This document shows positions 55,007 through 61,626 of a stretch of 61,626 nt of DNA, one piece after another (the stretch's first letter is position 1; each line of letters begins with the position of its first letter). Made by a program: the position numbers and the translations under genes. This DNA is from Thiomicrorhabdus sp. Its GTDB lineage: Bacteria > Pseudomonadota > Gammaproteobacteria > Thiomicrospirales > Thiomicrospiraceae. The notes beneath the pieces are model-generated. The model did not search any database and was not told the DNA's origin. It was given only the letters and a program-made list of their open reading frames with translations. The stretch covers positions 1-61,626 of the forward strand of contig WFPP01000074.1 in NCBI GenBank assembly GCA_015487495.1. The letters are read 5' to 3'.

Positions 55007-55789
55007 ATGTCGATAAAAATAAAAACCGCAGAAGAAATTCAAAAAATGCGAGTAGCTGGTCAACTTGCCGCCAATGTACTCGAGATGATCGCTCCCTACG
55101 TTAAAGCTGGCGTTACAACAGGATACCTAAACCAGCTTATGCATGACTATATGATTAACGAACAAAACACCATTCCTGCCACCCTTAATTATCATGGATT
55201 TCCAGCATCAAGCTGCATCTCAATTAACCAAGTCGTTTGTCACGGAATACCAGGCGACAAAAAAAAACTAAAAAATGGTGACATCGTTAATATTGATGTC
55301 ACCGTCATTAAAGATGGCTATCATGGCGACACCAGCCGCATGTTTGAAATTGGTTCAGTTAAACCCTTTGCCCACCGTCTAACCAGGGTAGCCCATGAAT
55401 GCCTGTGGCTTGGTATACAGCAAGTCAAACCAGAAGCCACCCTTTACCAAGTTGCACTCGCCATTCAAACCCATGCCGAAAACAATCATTTTTCAGTTGT
55501 TAAAGAATATTGTGGGCATGGCATTGGTGCCGACTTTCATGAAGCACCACAAGTACTACACTACGCCGCCCCCGAACTAAAAGACATTATTTTAAAACCC
55601 GGCATGGTCTTTACTATTGAACCCATGATTAACCTTGGAAAGGCCGATGTAAAACTACTGGCTGATAACTGGACGGTCGTTACAAAAGATCGTAAACTTT
55701 CTGCCCAGTGGGAACACACCCTCGCCGTAACCGAAACAGGCTATGAAATTTTTACCCTAAGAGCGGGCGAACAACCCGTTTTGCCTTAA
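55007..55789 (+). CDS. map: Methionine aminopeptidase, type I
   Basis: Removes the starting Met from new proteins. 260 residues: IQKMRVAGQLAANVLEMIAP, HGFPASSCISINQVVCHGIP, the metal ligands in VNIDVTVIKDGYHGDTSRMF, GHGIGADFHEAPQVLHY and FTIEPMINLG. Divergent from rpsB, as in E. coli, and followed by glnD after 27 bp. Confidence 0.97.
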   Translation: MSIKIKTAEEIQKMRVAGQLAANVLEMIAPYVKAGVTTGYLNQLMHDYMINEQNTIPATLNYHGFPASSCISINQVVCHGIPGDKKKLKNGDIVNIDVTVIKDGYHGDTSRMFEIGSVKPFAHRLTRVAHECLWLGIQQVKPEATLYQVALAIQTHAENNHFSVVKEYCGHGIGADFHEAPQVLHYAAPELKDIILKPGMVFTIEPMINLGKADVKLLADNWTVVTKDRKLSAQWEHTLAVTETGYEIFTLRAGEQPVLP

Positions 55790-55816
55790 TTTGCCTTAAA
55801 AAGGAAAACCCGCCCT

Positions 55817-58444
55817 ATGGAATCCTTAGCCCCACATACCACCTTGTTTATTCAAGCATTAAACAATCAAAACCAGCCAGAAATCATCAAATCAGGGCGA
55901 CACGTACTCACCGAGTTTCTAAACCATCAGTTTACACTCTATGAAAATGGCATCGCCGTTTCCGAATTAATCAAAGAACGCTCCAACTTTATTGACCAAC
56001 TACTCAAGAGCATTTGGTCACACTATATGAGTTCAAAAACCGCCACACTGATTGCCGTAGGAGGGTATGGACGAGAAGAACTTCACCCCTATTCCGATAT
56101 TGACCTTCTCATCTTGAGTGAAAACATTCAAGAACATCAAGAACCACTCTCCAACTTTATTACCTTATTATGGGATCTAGGCTTTGATGTCGGCTCAGCC
56201 ATTCGAACAGTAGAAGATTGTTTTGATGCCGGACTTGAAGACGTAACCACCGCCACCAATATACTGGAATCCCGCTGGATTACGGGACACTACCAGCACT
56301 TTGAACGCCTTCAAAGCATTTGGAACCATCCCAAGTTCTGGCCAAGTAAAGCGTTTTTTCAGGCCAAATACACCGAACAGGAAAACCGCCATAAACGCTT
56401 TAATGAAACCGTTTACCAACTCGAACCCAATATTAAAGAAAGTCCAGGCGGGCTACGCGATATTCAAACCATTTACTGGGTTGCCAAAAGACATTTTAAC
56501 GCCACCTCTATTAACGAACTGGTTCAAAGAAATTTTTTAAGTACAGAAGAATTTATTGAAATTGAAACAGCCTACAAGCAACTTAATCGCATTCGGTTTG
56601 CACTACAGCACCTCAAAAAACGCCGAGAAGACCGCTTGCAATTTGATCTTCAACAATCCATTGCCGAGTCCTTTGGCTACACCGATACTTCAGAAAAAAT
56701 GGCCGTTGAACAATTTATGAGCCACTACTACCGCAATGTACACAGCATCGTAAAACTCAATGAAATTTTACTTCAGCATTTTAGAGAAATCTTATTTGAT
56801 GACCAAAAGGTGACCGAAAACATCAATCGCCACTTCAATATTGTAAACCAACAAATTGAAATCAAAGACCCCAACCTATTCACACACAACCCCACCTCTT
56901 TACTCGAAGTATTTATTATTTTAGAAACCCTGCCTAATGTAACGGGCTTGCGCTCCAAAACCATTCGAGCAATTCGGGATCACCTCCACCTTATTGACGA
57001 TGACTTTCGAAAAGACCCCATCAACAAAGCCCTGTTTATTGAAATTTTTCGCCAACCTAAAGGAGTCAATGCCGCCGTAAAACGAATGCACAGTTATGGC
57101 ATATTAAGTGCCTACCTTCCCGCCTTTCAAAGCATTACAGGGTTAATGCAGTTTAATATCTTTCATGCCTATACCGTTGATGCACATACCGTTTTAGTCA
57201 TTCGAAACCTGCGACGATTTTTCATAGAAGAATTTACCTACGAATTTCCAACCGCACATCAAATTGCCAAACACCTGTGCAAACCCGAAATTCTTTTTTT
57301 GGCAGGCCTGTTCCATGACATCGCAAAAGGACGCGGAGGACACCACGAACAACTAGGAGCAAAAGACGCCATTCAATTTTCCATCACACACCATCTCCCC
57401 AAAAAAGATGGACAAATGATCTACTGGTTAGTCCTCAATCATCTTGAATTTTCAGGCACGGCACAACGCAAAGACTTAAGCAACCCCGAAGTCATTCACC
57501 AATTTGCACAACTCGTTAAAGACCAAGAGCATCTGGACTACCTCTACCTACTCACCGTCGCCGACGTTTGTTCAACCTCCGACTCCGTTTGGAATGACTG
57601 GAAAAATGCCCTATTTCTTACTCTCTACAACGAAACCTCAAAAGCCCTCTCACTCAGTAAAAAACAACCTGCTGATCGCACCAAAAAAGCCCTAAATACA
57701 CAAGAAAAAGCACGAGAGCTACTGGCTAAAAAAAGCATTCGTCCAGCACAATATAAACCCTTTTGGAGTAGCATGGCACAAAGTGAATTTTTTAGTCGGC
57801 AAAATGCCCCAGATGTCGCCCGTATTACCCAACAACTTTACAATGCCGATCACAACAAAACCCATCTCTTTATTCAAACTCAAAAACACCTCGGCGCGAC
57901 CGAACTCATGATTTACATGAAAGACAGAGACTTCTTGTTTGCACACATTACACACGCCTTGGATCTTCTTGGTCTCACTGTAGTTGAAGCACGAATTTTT
58001 AGCTCAACCGACCAAATGACAATGCTCATCATGTACTTCTTAGACCGAGAAAACATGTCCTTTATCGACCCAGAACGCCATCAGGAAGTGACCGAAAAAA
58101 TTCAACAACAACTCATAAAACCCGACATCGAAAATCACTTTCTTGCCAATACCACGCAAGCTCGACGAATTCGGTGCTTTGAAACCCCAACCGAATTCAT
58201 TTTTAACACCCTAAACAAACAGCGAACAGAGCTACACATCACTACCAAAGACATCCCTGGCCTGCTATCCAAAATAGGCCAAGCACTCAAACTTTGCAAT
58301 ATTCGTCTACACGATGCCAAAATTCATACCGTTGGTGAAAAAGCAGAAGACGTATTTATCATCAGTGACACCCATAACAGAGCCATTACAGACCCTCACT
58401 TAAAAGAACGGTTTTCAGCTGAATTAATTGATTTAATTGAATAA
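55817..58444 (+). CDS. glnD: Bifunctional PII uridylyltransferase/uridylyl-removing enzyme
   Basis: Nitrogen sensor that modifies PII protein according to glutamine. 875 residues: nucleotidyltransferase domain (AVGGYGREELHPYSDIDLLI), the PII-UT helical linker with ESPGGLRDIQTIYW, an HD domain (LFLAGLFHDIAKGRGGHHEQ) and two C-terminal ACT domains (from about 695 and 800). All catalytic motifs seem intact. map-glnD is the classical order. Confidence 0.97.
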   Translation: MESLAPHTTLFIQALNNQNQPEIIKSGRHVLTEFLNHQFTLYENGIAVSELIKERSNFIDQLLKSIWSHYMSSKTATLIAVGGYGREELHPYSDIDLLILSENIQEHQEPLSNFITLLWDLGFDVGSAIRTVEDCFDAGLEDVTTATNILESRWITGHYQHFERLQSIWNHPKFWPSKAFFQAKYTEQENRHKRFNETVYQLEPNIKESPGGLRDIQTIYWVAKRHFNATSINELVQRNFLSTEEFIEIETAYKQLNRIRFALQHLKKRREDRLQFDLQQSIAESFGYTDTSEKMAVEQFMSHYYRNVHSIVKLNEILLQHFREILFDDQKVTENINRHFNIVNQQIEIKDPNLFTHNPTSLLEVFIILETLPNVTGLRSKTIRAIRDHLHLIDDDFRKDPINKALFIEIFRQPKGVNAAVKRMHSYGILSAYLPAFQSITGLMQFNIFHAYTVDAHTVLVIRNLRRFFIEEFTYEFPTAHQIAKHLCKPEILFLAGLFHDIAKGRGGHHEQLGAKDAIQFSITHHLPKKDGQMIYWLVLNHLEFSGTAQRKDLSNPEVIHQFAQLVKDQEHLDYLYLLTVADVCSTSDSVWNDWKNALFLTLYNETSKALSLSKKQPADRTKKALNTQEKARELLAKKSIRPAQYKPFWSSMAQSEFFSRQNAPDVARITQQLYNADHNKTHLFIQTQKHLGATELMIYMKDRDFLFAHITHALDLLGLTVVEARIFSSTDQMTMLIMYFLDRENMSFIDPERHQEVTEKIQQQLIKPDIENHFLANTTQARRIRCFETPTEFIFNTLNKQRTELHITTKDIPGLLSKIGQALKLCNIRLHDAKIHTVGEKAEDVFIISDTHNRAITDPHLKERFSAELIDLIE

Positions 58445-58801
58445 AATTGTCAGGTTTTCAATTTAAAACACTCCGTATCTCCTCAAGGAACCTCTAATTA
58501 ACAACTCAGCAAATTTTGTAAATACATCATTTGTTTTTACTGAGAACCAACAATTAAAATACTTTTTTATAATCCAGCATTATCAACCAATCAACGGCTT
58601 CACTGTTTCACTACCAACCCCCGCATTCACCCTGATTGTAATGACAAAGCTTTCTCCCAGAAAGAATAATTGAATAAAAAAATAAGAAAAATTTTGTACT
58701 TTTTTGTAATAAAAACTTATTAACCCCTGTCTCTTTTGCAGAATATAAGCAATAATGCTTTATGATTCTTTATCAAAATAGCCAATCTATAAGAGGGTTT
58801 T
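58445..58801. other. 357-bp gap before the bufferin operon
   Basis: Near 58485 lies a family A-like end (AAGGAACCTCTAATTAAC). The rest is A/T-rich. It must carry the bufA promoter; no clear -35/-10 pair could be chosen, and no known copper operator was recognised. No gene was seen. Confidence 0.45.
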
Positions 58802-59098
58802 ATGCAAAACAGTAACAATAAAAGAATTCAAGCAACCGTTGCCAGTATTTTGGCGCTAGGTGTCTCCATGACAGCCACATCTGTAATGGCTGTACCAGAC
58901 CAGCCTAAAAATTGGGAAAAGTGTGCAGGCATCGTCAAAGCAGGCATGAATGATTGTGGTTCTTTAGATGGAAAACACGCATGTGCAGGACAAGCAAAAG
59001 TGGATAATGATCCACAAGAATGGGTGTATGTACCAGAGGGAACGTGCACTAAAATTACGGGTGGTACGGTTGCCATGATAAAGCCTGCCAAAAAATAA
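58802..59098 (+). CDS. bufA: Bufferin precursor BufA (DUF2282)
   Basis: 98 residues. N-terminal signal sequence ([20 protein letters not shown]), then a small mature part with four cysteines at residues 41, 52, 61 and 82 (EKCAGIV, NDCGSL, HACAGQ, GTCTKI). This is the DUF2282 pattern of bufferins: exported RiPP precursors whose core cysteines are turned by the MNIO enzyme into thiooxazole-type groups and which bind copper in the periplasm. GAGGG precedes the ATG by four bases. bufB follows after 10 bp. Confidence 0.92.
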   Translation: MQNSNNKRIQATVASILALGVSMTATSVMAVPDQPKNWEKCAGIVKAGMNDCGSLDGKHACAGQAKVDNDPQEWVYVPEGTCTKITGGTVAMIKPAKK

Positions 59099-59108
59099 CA
59101 TTAAAATA

Positions 59109-59963
59109 ATGTCAAGTTTATCTCAAATAAAAAGGCCAATATCGGGTGTTGGTATTGGCCTTCGTTCTCAGCATATTCAAGAAATTTTAACCGCTTTACC
59201 AAATACTTTGCCTAATATTGGCTGGCTAGAATTATTGGCTGACAATCATCTTTCAGAAGGAGGCTTAGATGTCACCCAGCTAGATGCCATTGCAGAATAT
59301 TATCCTTTAACCTTACACTGTGTAGGCATGTCTTTAGCTTCGGTTGAACCGCTGGATCAGGACTACTGTCGGCGCATTAAACAACTTGCAAAACGGGTGA
59401 ATGCCGCCTGGATTTCTGAACATCTGTGCTTTAGTGCCGCACTGGGTCTGTATAGCCATGACCTCCTGCCCATTCCTTATAACCAGCACACGTTAGCACA
59501 TTGTGTGCAACGGATATTACACATTCAAGACCTATTAGGTGAGCGCTTATTGGTTGAAAATGTATCCAGTTATATGACGTTTGAAAACAGTGAAATGAGT
59601 GAAATTGAATTTATTAATGCTTTAGCAGAGCAGGCCGACTGTGATTTATTGGTTGATGTAAACAATATTTATGTGAATCAGCTTAACCATGGATTGGACG
59701 GAAAAGCGTATATTGACCAGTTACCTCTAGCACGGATTAAGGAGATTCATTTAGCAGGTTATCAGCAACAGGATAATTTTGTTTTGGATGCCCATAATAA
59801 CCCTGTTTCAAAACCGGTTTGGCAACTCTATCAACGCTTGATTGAAAAACGCTTGGCCATTCCAACGCTCATTGAATGGGATAATGATATTCCGCCATTA
59901 CAGGTTTTATTGGGAGAAGCAGAAAAAGCGCACCAAATCATGAAAAATGGTGTTGTGCAATGA
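59109..59963 (+). CDS. bufB: MNIO-family RiPP maturase BufB (DUF692)
   Basis: 284 residues, TIM-barrel multinuclear iron oxidase. Family motifs are GVGIGLRSQHIQEIL, WLELLADNHLSEGG, HCVGMSLASVEPLD, WISEHLCFS, the ligand motif LLVDVNNIYVNQLNHG, EIHLAGYQQQ and PTLIEWDNDIPPL. Such enzymes oxidise cysteines of the partner peptide, here most likely BufA. The substrate is inferred from position. The stop overlaps the bufC start in ATGA. Confidence 0.93.
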   Translation: MSSLSQIKRPISGVGIGLRSQHIQEILTALPNTLPNIGWLELLADNHLSEGGLDVTQLDAIAEYYPLTLHCVGMSLASVEPLDQDYCRRIKQLAKRVNAAWISEHLCFSAALGLYSHDLLPIPYNQHTLAHCVQRILHIQDLLGERLLVENVSSYMTFENSEMSEIEFINALAEQADCDLLVDVNNIYVNQLNHGLDGKAYIDQLPLARIKEIHLAGYQQQDNFVLDAHNNPVSKPVWQLYQRLIEKRLAIPTLIEWDNDIPPLQVLLGEAEKAHQIMKNGVVQ

Positions 59964-60718
59964 ATTTACAAGTTTTGCAAGAAATTTTTATTAAACAAAT
60001 CACTCAATTTGAGATTGATGATGATTTTTTAAAACAACTTACTCCTAGTTTAAGCTTATCACCAGAGCAACAAGTGGCGGTCTACCAAAACAACGTACGT
60101 GGCGCATTGCAAAGTTGTTTGGCGCAAATATACCCTGTGTGTTGCACTATTTTGGGGGAGGGGTATTTTAAACAGTTGGCCAAAGGGTATATTCAACACC
60201 ATCCTTCACGCCACTCTAATTTAAATGACTACGGTAAAGCATTTGCTGAATTTGTATTGCAACAATGTCAAAAAAGACCAGAATTGGCTGAATTTGGTTA
60301 TTTAAGCGATTTAGTTAAGTTGGAATGGCGGTATCATCAGGTGTATTATGCCAAATCGTCCCCTCCATTTGATTTTGAAGAATTTACCCATTTAACGGAG
60401 CGGCAACAAGCGCACAGTACATTTCAGTTAGCGCCCTGTTTTCAGTTCATGGCATCTGATTACCCAATTTTGTCTATTTTTCAAATGAATCAAGTTTCGA
60501 CAACGAAAAAGCATGAGGCTGTATTACTTAAGGCTGAAAATGTTGGCGTGTTTAGAAAGCAGAACCGTATTGAAGTGTTTGAGCTGGAGCCATCTGCTTT
60601 AAATGCGCTTAATTTGATTCAAGCTGGGAGCACTCTACAAGCGATTGTTCAAGCAAAGCTAGATGATTATTTACCTCAATTCATTCAGCAAGGCTGGATT
60701 GTGGGTACAGAAAAATGA
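59960..60718 (+). CDS. bufC: Bufferin partner protein BufC (DUF2063)
   Basis: 252 residues. The N-terminal DUF2063 part has EQQVAVYQNNVRGALQSCLA, QIYPVCCTILGEGYF and HHPSRHSNLNDYGKAFAEFV; a C-terminal domain with LEWRYHQVYY follows. DUF2063 proteins bring the precursor to the MNIO enzyme. ATGA overlap with bufB shows coupling. Downstream a seven-C run (60742-60748) and mobile-element remnants follow. Confidence 0.9.
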   Translation: MNLQVLQEIFIKQITQFEIDDDFLKQLTPSLSLSPEQQVAVYQNNVRGALQSCLAQIYPVCCTILGEGYFKQLAKGYIQHHPSRHSNLNDYGKAFAEFVLQQCQKRPELAEFGYLSDLVKLEWRYHQVYYAKSSPPFDFEEFTHLTERQQAHSTFQLAPCFQFMASDYPILSIFQMNQVSTTKKHEAVLLKAENVGVFRKQNRIEVFELEPSALNALNLIQAGSTLQAIVQAKLDDYLPQFIQQGWIVGTEK

Positions 60719-60853
60719 ACGCCCTCTGAGATTGAAATTCTCCCCCCCTACCCAACAAACCACGATCATGTAAGTTGATACAAACCCTCTTATCTAAGTT
60801 ATCAACAAAAAAGGGCTTTGGCCCACTGGTGTCCCACTTAGCAGAAACAAAAA

Positions 60854-60923
60854 AGCCTGAATCAAACCAAGTTGTTACAATGTAAGTACGATCAAACATA
60901 TGTAATAACAGGGGATTCAGGCT
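60854..60923 (+). promoter_or_regulatory. Inverted repeat hiding the transposase ribosome site
   Basis: AGCCTGAATC at 60854-60863 pairs with GATTCAGGCT at 60914-60923, right before the ATG at 60924. The second arm starts at the last G of AGGGG, so a transcript coming from bufABC would fold over the ribosome site. This is a known way for insertion sequences to prevent transposase expression from outside promoters. Confidence 0.6.
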
Positions 60924-61205
60924 ATGAGCTTTCATAATACCGTATTATCACAAATACTAAAAATGTTTCCGAGACTTGAATTTGAAAAACTCACTAATAC
61001 TCACGATGGTAAGCGGCGAAGCGATGCTTTTAGTCGTTGGTCTCAATTTACAGCCTTGGCTGTTGGTCAAATTGGAGGGCGACATAGTCTTCGAGATATT
61101 GAAGCAACACTCGCATCCCAACCAAAACAGCAATACCATTTAGGCAGTCAAACAATCAAGCGAACAACATTCAGTAGGTCGAATGAAAAACTGGATTATC
61201 TGTAG
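60924..61205 (+). pseudogene. Truncated IS4-type transposase (DUF4372 N-terminus)
   Basis: 93 residues that match the N-terminal DUF4372 domain of IS4-family transposases: MSFHNTVLSQILKMFPRLEF, SRWSQFTALAVGQIGGRHSL and RDIEATLASQ. It stops after SRSNEKLDYL, where the full protein would continue for some 250 residues with the DDE domain. The remainder has been deleted. Non-functional remnant. Confidence 0.88.
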
Positions 61206-61233
61206 AAGTTCAGACTTAATCTGACAGCAGTTC

Positions 61234-61626
61234 GGGAGTGTTCAAAAATCTGTGTCATTTCATTAAAATGAATGCATTAGCATTAAGGAGTGAATATGAC
61301 ACCATCATTTAATTTTGAACAAGCCCTGGAGGACCTAAAATCAGGTAAAGACCTAAACGGCAAAGACGGCATCTTAACACCGTTAACAAAACAACTAACA
61401 GAAGCCGCATTAAAAGCAGAGCTAAAACATCATCTTGAACAAGAAGATGAACCAAACAGGCGCAATGGAGTATCTAAAAAGACCATTAAAACAGACGACA
61501 GTCGTTTTGAACTGGAAACCCCAAGAGATCGTGCAGGCACATTTGAGCCACAATTAATCAAAAAAAATCAAACGCAGCTAACCCCTGAACTGGATCGCAA
61601 GATTCTTTCCCTTTATAGTCATGGCA
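61234..61626 (+). mobile_element. Left end of an IS256-family insertion sequence
   Basis: Begins near 61234 with GGGAGTGTTCAAAAATCTGT, similar to IS256-family terminal repeats, followed by the transposase gene. The element runs past the window end. It lies about 30 bp after the truncated IS4-type gene, so it may have caused or followed that deletion. Confidence 0.75.
61296..61626 (+). CDS. IS256-family (mutator type) transposase, 5' part
   Basis: The frame is open from the ATG at 61296 to the window edge (110 residues). FNFEQALEDLKSGKDLNGKD, the LTPLTKQLTEAALKAELKHH segment, and the motif EPNRRNGVSKKTIKT, RDRAGTFEPQLIKKNQTQL are typical for the N-terminal part of IS256-type transposases. AAGGAG precedes the ATG by five bases. 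The DDE residues would lie outside. Confidence 0.92.
   Translation, partial: MTPSFNFEQALEDLKSGKDLNGKDGILTPLTKQLTEAALKAELKHHLEQEDEPNRRNGVSKKTIKTDDSRFELETPRDRAGTFEPQLIKKNQTQLTPELDRKILSLYSHG

Noticed and set aside
60681-60935. 84-codon minus-strand frame before the IS4 remnant
   Set aside because: Covers intergenic and terminal-repeat sequence of the IS, no signals for translation.

Overview
The window reads as the chromosome of an AT-rich (roughly 40% G+C by eye) Gram-negative gammaproteobacterium. The reasons are lipid A genes (lpxA, lpxB, lpxD), bamA and skp, the gammaproteobacterial orders rpsB-tsf-pyrH-frr...uppS-cdsA-rseP-bamA-skp-lpxD-fabZ-lpxA-lpxB-rnhB and accA-tilS-pyrG-kdsA-eno-ftsB, and epmC. 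A pyrophosphate-type phosphofructokinase, a PEP-CTERM protein and a bufferin operon would fit a sulfur oxidiser or methylotroph-like lineage, but I cannot place it further from sequence alone.

Layout. 1-2034: the 3' end of cobD, a PEP-CTERM exported protein and a decayed gap. 2035-9332: recJ, then a leftward block thrC, rpfE-like, hom, alaC (aspartate-family amino acids). 9333-15440: a repeat-filled gap, a DUF498 protein, a decayed zinc-ribbon gene, epmC, mpl, rnd and pfp. 15442-19950: a VanZ-like membrane protein, a 269-bp inverted-repeat element, a DksA that has lost its zinc ligands, a kinase fusion and a secreted unknown. 20006-31401: nlpD, yqaA, pcm, surE, then smr, ftsB, eno, kdsA, pyrG, tilS, accA. 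31896-41060: DUF481 protein, ycaO, cytochrome c, uspA, tsaB, a DinG/YoaA helicase, zinc-free L36 and cheV. 40407-54776: the envelope and translation cluster from rnhB to rpsB, leftward. 55007-58444: map and glnD. 58802-60718: bufABC, a copper-linked RiPP (bufferin) operon. 60924-61626: a truncated IS4-type transposase and the start of an IS256-type transposase.

The main unexplained content is between the genes. At least four families of short non-coding elements with inverted ends are scattered through the window. The largest (family A, about 270 bp, three long copies) can fold as a three-way junction: one outer stem plus two hairpins. They sit at the junctions of essential gene clusters, and their ends supply stop codons and last residues of lpxD and pyrG. 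In addition, 19 runs of 7 to 10 G or C lie in and between genes, far above expectation for this composition, often as a G-run followed by A then T.

Two absences stand out. dxr is missing between frr and uppS, and ispD and ispF are missing after ftsB, so three isoprenoid (MEP) genes are gone from their usual places. rpoS is missing after nlpD. No tRNA, rRNA, CRISPR array or prophage was seen.
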